A DNA stretch of 64,000 bases from Methylobacterium gossipiicola (GTDB lineage: Bacteria > Pseudomonadota > Alphaproteobacteria > Rhizobiales > Beijerinckiaceae). The stretch is from NCBI RefSeq assembly GCF_900113485.1, contig NZ_FOPM01000006.1:124001-188000 (forward strand). Direction: 5' to 3'. The translations under genes were made by a program, and so were the position numbers. The notes beneath the pieces were generated by a model. It saw only the letters and a list, made by a program, of their open reading frames with translations, was not told the DNA's origin and searched no databases. Shown one piece after another: positions 62,422-64,000 of the stretch; position 1 is the stretch's first letter; each line of letters starts with the position of its first letter.

Positions 62422-62845
62422 CGTTGTCTCCCAAAAGAACCGCGCTTTCGGAAGGCCGTGTCGCCACGCGGCCGGGCGCCCCCGCACGGCGCCCGACCGA
62501 CGCGGATCGACGGGCCACCCAACGGGTGGGTGCGTCGCTCCGCGCCGCCGCAGCGCAGCACTGGGTTGCCACCCCTCGAAACACCGCCCTCCAGTTGCAA
62601 GGCGTAGCCCTCGAACGGCCGCTTGCCAAGGGATCTGGCCAAGGAACCTGGAAGGAACCTGGCCAAGGGATGCGGACGGGACCGCCTCCCGCACCGCGTC
62701 CGGACGGAGAACACCGTTGTGACGTCCGACGTTTTCGGCCCGGCCCGGCGATCACCGCGCCGGCCTTGCCGCGATGGCGGCCAGCGCGGAATCGGCTTTC
62801 TACGCCGGCGTAAGAGGCTCCGGCGGCCCTGGAGGCACGGACCGC

Positions 62846-63054
62846 CTCGTGCTGTGACGCAATCACTTCGTTCCTGCGCCAGAGCACGAGGCTTTCGTTT
62901 TTGCATCAATTTTCCCAGGCACGGCTGAAGCCTCCACCTGGATCGATGCACTCGTGCTGTGACGCAATCACTTCGTTCCTGCGCCAGAGCACGAGGCTTT
63001 CGTTTTTGCATCAATTTTCTCAGACACGGCCGAAGCCTCCGTCTGGATCGATGC
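62846..63054 (-). repeat. Two tandem module A repeats, copies 4 and 5
   Basis: Two direct copies lie on the minus strand with a 105-base period (62846-62950 and 62951-63054). They differ by a few bases, for example CTCCACCTGGATCGATGC against CTCCGTCTGGATCGATGC. Module B follows on the other orientation. Confidence 0.85.
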
Positions 63055-63059
63055 ACTCG

Positions 63060-63160
63060 GGCGTCGTCTTAAATTTCAGATCCAGGACGACGCTCTCAAC
63101 TCTTGGGCCGCATCGGCTTTTGTCCGAAAGCCGGTTCCCAGCTTTCGGGCCGATGCTCTG
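63060..63160 (+). repeat. Repeat module B, second copy
   Basis: GCGTCGTCTTAAATTTCAGA then TCCAGGACGACGCTCTCAAC and CCGAAAGCCGGTTCCCAGCTTTCGG-type palindrome (in parts), related to 4256-4355. The left stem is damaged here (GTCTTAAATTT instead of GTCCTGGAT), so only the right arm keeps the motif. Confidence 0.7.
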
Positions 63161-63187
63161 GATCAGGGCGATCACCGCCCCCCGGAT

Positions 63188-64000
63188 TCAGGCGCATGGG
63201 TCCTTGCACTCGGCGATCTGAGTGGCCAGCAGCCAGAGGGTGGGGGGGACGCTGGGGGCGGTTCTGGCGCAGCACAGGCTCGATCCGTCCGCGCGCGTCA
63301 CCCTCAAGATGTAGGGATAGCTGTCGGACGGCTGCCGGCCGAGGACGATATCGCGAAGCGACTGCGCGATGGAAATCTTCTTCTCGAATCTCGGCTCGTC
63401 GGCTTCGAAGGTGACGGTCCGATCCTGGAAGATCACGGCGATCTCGACGATCTGCGGCGGTCCGGCGAAGACCTCCTTGCGGGTCTTGAGGGTGAGTTCG
63501 GTCGCGTAGGTCCGGTTGGTGCCCTCGTCGAGGATCGCGTCCAGGAACCCCGCCTCCTTGTTACCGGACAATCGGCCCGTGAAGTCGAGGCGCTCGGTGT
63601 ACTTGCCGTCGAGGAGCGAAACCTCCACCCGCCCGAGGAACAGGGGGTTTTCCGGCGCCGTACTGAAGATCGCGGCCCAGAGGGCGCGGAACTGCGCGAA
63701 GTTCAGCCGGACCTCGTTGCGGAGCCCCTTGCCGAAATCAATGCTCGCGTCGCCCTGCGTCACGGGTTCGCTCGCCGTGGCCCGTGCATTCGGCAGGTCG
63801 AGGATGAACCGAGCCGTCACGCCATGGGCATCCTGGATCGACACCATGCCGGGCTCGAGCCCGAGCTTGTCCCGCAATGCCTGTTTCGCCGCCTCGATCC
63901 GCTCCCATGTCACGTCCGGACGCCCATGGAAGCGGAACGTCGTTTCGGTTGCCTCCACGGCCCCGCCCTCTTCCGGCGGGGAGAAGCGCAGGAGCGAGAC
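63188..64000 (-). CDS. Protein of unknown function, N-terminal part beyond the window
   Basis: At least 270 residues; the frame is open through the right edge, so the start is not in the window. A GTG at 63958 is a possible internal start but the frame continues 14 codons upstream to the edge (VSLLRFSPPEEGGA). The sequence is beta-rich with alternating hydrophobics (RVEVSLLDGKYTERLDFTGR, VEIAVIFQDRTVTFEADEP), and a C-terminal pair of Cys (LCCARTAP, ECKDPCA). No family recognised. It ends at TGA close to the module B repeat. Confidence 0.6.
   Translation of the reverse strand, partial: VSLLRFSPPEEGGAVEATETTFRFHGRPDVTWERIEAAKQALRDKLGLEPGMVSIQDAHGVTARFILDLPNARATASEPVTQGDASIDFGKGLRNEVRLNFAQFRALWAAIFSTAPENPLFLGRVEVSLLDGKYTERLDFTGRLSGNKEAGFLDAILDEGTNRTYATELTLKTRKEVFAGPPQIVEIAVIFQDRTVTFEADEPRFEKKISIAQSLRDIVLGRQPSDSYPYILRVTRADGSSLCCARTAPSVPPTLWLLATQIAECKDPCA

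Larger units (their letters stand above)
62422..63187. other. Repeat-rich intergenic region
   Basis: About 770 bp without a supported gene. The left part is ordinary high-GC DNA with a short GGCCAAGGAACCTGG repeat cluster (62638-62670). The right part is two tandem module A copies followed by a module B copy. Long frames through it are translated repeat sequence. Confidence 0.6.

Noticed and set aside
62846..63054. CRISPR-like array in the tandem repeats
   Set aside because: Only two copies with no spacers between them, and the unit is 105 bp long.
62370..63056. Minus-strand frame with repeated RSDCVTAR segments
   Set aside because: The repeated peptide is translated module A repeat; no RBS or family support.

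Overview
The window is very GC-rich (about 70 percent) and densely coded. Its gene families point to a Methylobacterium or Methylorubrum-like alphaproteobacterium (order Hyphomicrobiales): a BA14K protein, a BTLCP transglutaminase-like protein, DUF4142, Tad pilus pseudopilins, many GGDEF/EAL proteins, a LuxR/LuxI pair, and two intergenic repeat families typical of such genomes. I saw no rRNA, tRNA, CRISPR array, integrase or intact insertion sequence. The assignment is inference from gene content; no database was searched.

Layout. 0-9.5 kb: DUF4112 tail, an orphan YejE-type ABC permease, a PAS-GGDEF-EAL protein, a SugE/Gdx guanidinium exporter with an ACGG-loop hairpin in its leader, BTLCP, DUF3775, a HIT-NudC operon and an EamA transporter of unlike codon use. 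9.5-19.2 kb: a molybdopterin oxidoreductase with its cytochrome b, two tandem paralogous periplasmic proteins, a universal stress protein, an acyltransferase, DUF4142, a Nudix-carbonic anhydrase operon and a diguanylate cyclase-DUF429 operon. 19.2-31.4 kb: thiC with a TPP riboswitch, a BA14K Gly-rich protein, an M50 peptidase, a hydrolase-HNH pair, a second acyltransferase, an active-looking GGDEF-EAL protein, a glutamine amidotransferase and PBP1A. 31.5-34.5 kb: three Tad-type pseudopilins, with a repeat element lodged before the third. 34.7-43.7 kb: aldo/keto reductase, class III cyclase-YaiI operon, two small cytosolic proteins, a YdcZ/ArsB-like transporter pair, and a phosphoesterase-MFS pair.

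44.0-54.4 kb is an exopolysaccharide cluster: a Wzz-like chain-length protein, a WecG-GT4 fusion, a beta-propeller protein, a cupin/JmjC-like protein, a CelD-like acetyltransferase, a Wzx-like flippase and a GT4 transferase, in three transcription units. 54.5-59.5 kb has another diguanylate cyclase, an omega-aminotransferase and small proteins. 58.7-60.5 kb is a divergent luxR/luxI quorum-sensing pair with a 55-residue gene after luxI. 60.5-62.4 kb is a clearly lower-GC cassette with a nitrilase-fold hydrolase and an unrecognised 109-residue protein. The window ends in a repeat cluster and a partial unknown gene.

How it fits together: four c-di-GMP enzymes, a nucleotide cyclase, Tad pilins, an exopolysaccharide cluster and quorum sensing all lie within 60 kb, which suggests a surface-attachment and signalling neighbourhood. 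The co-regulation is inferred. The most unusual signals are a short mobile-looking repeat (about 100 bp, one copy flanked by CTAG on both sides) that abuts several gene ends, the low-GC nitrilase cassette beside the quorum-sensing genes, and the candidate guanidine-sensing hairpin.
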